From assembly GCF_009746565.1 (NCBI RefSeq), contig NZ_WRPN01000001.1, positions 124,001 through 188,000 of the forward strand: 64,000 bases of DNA. Direction: 5' to 3'. A program made the position numbers and the translations under genes. Source of the DNA: Mariniflexile maritimum (GTDB taxonomy: Bacteria > Bacteroidota > Bacteroidia > Flavobacteriales > Flavobacteriaceae). Position 1 is the first letter of the stretch. Every line of letters starts with the position of its first letter. Positions 61,612 through 64,000 of the stretch are shown here, in pieces. Under the pieces are notes generated by a model. The model saw only the letters and a list, made by a program, of their open reading frames with translations. It was not told where the DNA came from and did not search any database.

Positions 61612-62151
61612 ATGAGTCAAAAAGTTTTACTTAACCAAAAAGAGGTAAACATCATTCTTCACCGATTGGCTTGTCAATTAATTGAAAAACATACCGATTT
61701 TTCAAATACCGTCCTTATTGGTTTGCAGCCTCGTGGCATATTTTTAGCCGATAGGATTGCTAAAATTTTACGGGAAGATTACAAAGTAAAGAACATACAA
61801 TTGGGCCACTTGGATATTACTTTTTTTCGCGATGATTTCCGCCGTGGCGAAAAACCATTGGAAGCCAATACCACCAAAATCAATTTTCTGGTTGAAGATA
61901 AAAACGTGGTTTTTATTGATGATGTTTTATACACCGGCCGAAGTATCCGCGCCGCATTAACGGCCATCCAATCGTTTGGAAGACCCAACGAAATTGAGCT
62001 TTTAACGTTAATAGACAGACGTTTTAGCAGGCATCTACCCATACAGCCCAATTACCGTGGGCGACAAGTAGATGTTATCAATAATGAAAAAGTAAAAGTA
62101 AACTGGAAAGAGCGCGATAGCGAAGATTCCGTTTATTTAATAGAAAAATAA
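61612..62151 (+). CDS. pyrR: PyrR-type uracil phosphoribosyltransferase/pyrimidine regulator
   Basis: The start at 61612 (MSQKVLLNQKEV) is chosen because the promoter overlaps the longer open frame. The 179-residue protein has the PRTase fold: LIGLQPRGIFLADRIAKIL, DITFFRDDFRR, the PRPP-binding loop VVFIDDVLYTGRSIRAAL and IELLTLIDRRFSRHLPIQPN, GRQVDV. PyrR in Gram-positive bacteria binds pyr leader RNA; in Bacteroidetes the regulatory role is less certain, while UPRTase activity is plausible. It stands directly upstream of pyrB, which supports a pyrimidine role. Confidence 0.93.
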   Translation: MSQKVLLNQKEVNIILHRLACQLIEKHTDFSNTVLIGLQPRGIFLADRIAKILREDYKVKNIQLGHLDITFFRDDFRRGEKPLEANTTKINFLVEDKNVVFIDDVLYTGRSIRAALTAIQSFGRPNEIELLTLIDRRFSRHLPIQPNYRGRQVDVINNEKVKVNWKERDSEDSVYLIEK

Positions 62152-62205
62152 CATTAATTACCAATTAATAATTAAAATTAACAATGATAAGTTACCGTTT
62201 AAAAA

Positions 62206-62213
62206 TGCCTTTG
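62206..62213 (+). promoter_or_regulatory. -7-like box of pyrB
   Basis: TGCCTTTG, followed by CAACC, has one mismatch to TAnnTTTG and lies 39 nt before the ATG at 62253. pyrB may have its own promoter in addition to read-through from pyrR. Confidence 0.4.
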
Positions 62214-62252
62214 CAACCTTAAACTTCTAACTTTTAATCTTTAACTTTAACA

Positions 62253-63182
62253 ATGAGCGAATTAAGTGTAAACCACTTATTAGGGATCAAATATCTGAAC
62301 AAACAAGATATTCAACTTATTTTTGAAACGGCCGATCATTTTAAGGAAGTGATCAATCGTCCCATTAAAAAAGTACCTTCGCTTCGCGATATTACCATTG
62401 CCAATTTATTCTTTGAAAACTCTACCAGAACCAAATTATCATTTGAATTGGCCGAAAAACGCTTGTCCGCCGACGTGCTTAACTTTTCGTCATCGCAATC
62501 ATCAGTAAAAAAAGGAGAGACCTTAATAGATACGGTAAACAACATATTATCCATGAAGGTAGATATGGTGGTGATGCGGCATCCCAATCCTGGAGCGGGT
62601 GTGTTTTTGTCAAAACATGTAAAGGCAAGTATCATCAATGCTGGTGATGGCGCGCACGAACACCCAACGCAAGCTTTGTTGGATTCCTATTCCATTCGCG
62701 AAAAATTGGGTGATGTTAGCGGCAAAAAAGTGGTTATTGTGGGCGATATTTTACACAGTAGGGTAGCGCTTTCTAATATTTTTGCTTTACGGCTTCAAGG
62801 TGCACAAGTTATGGTTTGCGGCCCTAAAACATTATTACCAAAATATATTGATAAACTGGGAGTAAAAGTTGAAACAAACTTGCTTAAAGCACTCAATTGG
62901 TGTGATGTAGCAAATATGCTTCGTGTGCAAAATGAGCGCATGGACATCAGTTATTTTCCATCAACAAGAGAATATACACAACAATTTGGCGTTAATAAAG
63001 AACTGCTGGACTCGTTAAACAAAGAAATAATTATCATGCACCCAGGGCCCATAAACCGTGGTGTTGAAATTACAAGCGATGTGGCCGACTCCAAGCAATC
63101 CATCATCCTGGACCAAGTACAAAACGGCGTTGCAATAAGGATGGCGGTCATTTATTTATTGGCTTCAAAAATAAAACAATAA
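62253..63182 (+). CDS. pyrB: Aspartate carbamoyltransferase catalytic subunit
   Basis: The 309-residue protein shows the carbamoyl phosphate motif FFENSTRTKLSFELA (STRTK instead of the commoner STRTR), then VKKGETLIDTV with the active-site Lys, MRHPNPGA, DGAHEHPTQALLDSYS and the aspartate-binding HPGPINRGVEI. It catalyses the first committed step of pyrimidine synthesis in the cytoplasm. Length is normal for the catalytic chain. No PyrI regulatory chain is present in the window. The following small gene starts 4 bp after the stop. Confidence 0.96.
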   Translation: MSELSVNHLLGIKYLNKQDIQLIFETADHFKEVINRPIKKVPSLRDITIANLFFENSTRTKLSFELAEKRLSADVLNFSSSQSSVKKGETLIDTVNNILSMKVDMVVMRHPNPGAGVFLSKHVKASIINAGDGAHEHPTQALLDSYSIREKLGDVSGKKVVIVGDILHSRVALSNIFALRLQGAQVMVCGPKTLLPKYIDKLGVKVETNLLKALNWCDVANMLRVQNERMDISYFPSTREYTQQFGVNKELLDSLNKEIIIMHPGPINRGVEITSDVADSKQSIILDQVQNGVAIRMAVIYLLASKIKQ

Positions 63183-63186
63183 CAGT

Positions 63187-63519
63187 ATGATTATCGATCA
63201 AGACGGCACTATTTCCATCATCACACAAGAAAAAGCGACCATTATTGAGTTGGTTAAAAAGCTACAGGCACTCTATCCAAAATTTAAAAAAAATAATATT
63301 ATTGTATGTTTATCATCATTGCATAAACTGGATTTACAGGATATTATTGAGTTCCTTGAGATTTCAAATACCCACAGGGGCTCAAAACAGTCGTTTGTAA
63401 TCGTTTCAGATAAGATTGATTTAGATAGCGTTCCCGATGAAATTATGGTAGTGCCAACCATCCAAGAGGCCTACGATATTATTGAGATGGAAGAAATGGA
63501 ACGCGATTTGGGGTTCTAA
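63187..63519 (+). CDS. Small conserved-looking protein between pyrB and RNase Z, function unknown
   Basis: The 110-residue protein alternates strands and helices (GTISIITQEKATIIELVKKL, NIIVCLSSLHKLDLQDIIEF, SFVIVSDKIDLDSVPDEIMV), giving a STAS-like alpha/beta impression, and ends in an acidic helix. It contains no metallo-beta-lactamase motifs. I recall similar flavobacterial proteins being labelled ribonuclease Z, probably only because of their neighbour. It is co-directional with pyrB (4-bp gap) and followed by rnz after 82 bp. No function can be given. Confidence 0.8.
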   Translation: MIIDQDGTISIITQEKATIIELVKKLQALYPKFKKNNIIVCLSSLHKLDLQDIIEFLEISNTHRGSKQSFVIVSDKIDLDSVPDEIMVVPTIQEAYDIIEMEEMERDLGF

Positions 63520-63530
63520 CAAAATAGTTG

Positions 63531-63571
63531 GTTGTTAAGTTGTGAGTTGGTGAGTTGTTCGACTTAACAAC
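63531..63571. repeat. Inverted repeat upstream of rnz
   Basis: GTTGTTAAGT (63531-63540) and ACTTAACAAC (63562-63571) are a perfect 10-bp inverted repeat with a 21-nt loop. It is followed by CAA-rich sequence up to the rnz ATG. It could be a weak terminator or leader stem. Confidence 0.4.
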
Positions 63572-63601
63572 AAACAACTAAACGACAAACAACAAAGGAA
63601 A

Positions 63602-64000
63602 ATGAAAGTAACCATACTAGGTTGTTATAGTGCCACGCCAAGAACTTTAAATAATACCACTTCGCAAGTACTCGAAATCAATAACCACATGTTTTTAATC
63701 GATTGTGGTGAAGGTACACAAATACATTTGCGCAGGCACAAGGTTAAATTCAACCGCATTAAGCATATTTTTATTTCCCATTTACATGGCGACCATTTTT
63801 TTGGTTTGGTAGGCTTAATCTCAACATTCAGGTTGCTAACGCGCGAAACCGATTTGCATATTTACGGGCCCGTGGGCATCAAGGAAGTGGTAACGCTTCA
63901 AATGAAATTGGCCGATTCATGGACCAATTTCAACCTTATATTCCACGAACTGGCTTCGGAAAAATCGGTGCTTATTTTTGAGGATGATGAAGTTGAAGTG
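63602..64000 (+). CDS. rnz: Ribonuclease Z, N-terminal part (cut by window edge)
   Basis: The frame is open from the ATG at 63602 to the last base, giving 133 codons; a full RNase Z has about 300. The N-terminus KVTILGCYSATPRTLNNTTS and FLIDCGEGTQIHLRRH are typical, and HIFISHLHGDHFFGLVGLIS contains the zinc-binding HxHxDH motif of the metallo-beta-lactamase fold. IYGPVGI follows as expected. RNase Z trims 3' trailers of tRNA precursors in the cytoplasm. The C-terminal His residues lie outside the window. Confidence 0.95.
   Translation, partial: MKVTILGCYSATPRTLNNTTSQVLEINNHMFLIDCGEGTQIHLRRHKVKFNRIKHIFISHLHGDHFFGLVGLISTFRLLTRETDLHIYGPVGIKEVVTLQMKLADSWTNFNLIFHELASEKSVLIFEDDEVEV

Noticed and set aside
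63187-63519. Calling the 110-residue protein ribonuclease Z
   Set aside because: It has no HxHxDH motif; the real RNase Z begins at 63602.

Overview
The window looks like a chromosome segment of a marine or aquatic Bacteroidetes, most likely Flavobacteriaceae. Supporting signs are two SusC/SusD pairs, many lipoprotein signals, promoters of the TAnnTTTG type instead of sigma70 boxes, weak or absent Shine-Dalgarno sequences, a PorQ type IX secretion gene, and AT-rich DNA. No tRNA, rRNA, CRISPR array or transposase was seen.

Positions 1-31232 are a polysaccharide utilization locus (PUL) for pectin, apparently rhamnogalacturonan-like. On the minus strand lie GH106, a PL22-like lyase and GH28. 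On the plus strand lie SusC-SusD and then GH105, a sulfatase, a propeller glycosidase, L-rhamnose mutarotase and GH28. A second minus-strand unit holds CE12, GH2 and a two-domain CE12, followed by a GntR-type regulator. The last plus-strand unit holds GH28, a DUF4450-like protein, a propeller glycosidase and an (alpha/alpha)6-like protein. Every one of the six enzyme or transporter transcription units starts with the same arrangement: CAGnAT-N4-CAGGAT-like direct repeat, 21-22 bp, then a TAnnTTT(G/A)-like -7 box. This points to one co-ordinately controlled regulon.

Positions 31418-48648 are an arabinan PUL. It has a degenerate-Nudix AraR-type regulator, a divergent SusC-SusD pair, and then GH51, three exported GH43 enzymes, GH127, an MFS symporter, a GH43 without signal peptide, and GH51. 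Two inverted copies of a 19-bp operator-like site sit in the promoter region between the regulator and SusC. The inferred flow is surface cutting of arabinan, SusCD import, periplasmic trimming, MFS uptake of short products and cytoplasmic cleavage.

Positions 48649-64000 are mostly core genes: Hsp20, a 3D-domain lipoprotein, a secreted hypothetical protein, an aldo/keto reductase, a helicase, Lon, PorQ, Cmk, a LysM protein, ribosomal protein S1, PyrR, PyrB, a small conserved protein and the start of RNase Z. The 718-bp gap at 49818-50535 is not empty: its minus strand holds two (perhaps three) tandem paralogous reading frames for very small, strongly basic proteins, downstream of an operator-like palindrome. 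This is the least explained part of the window.
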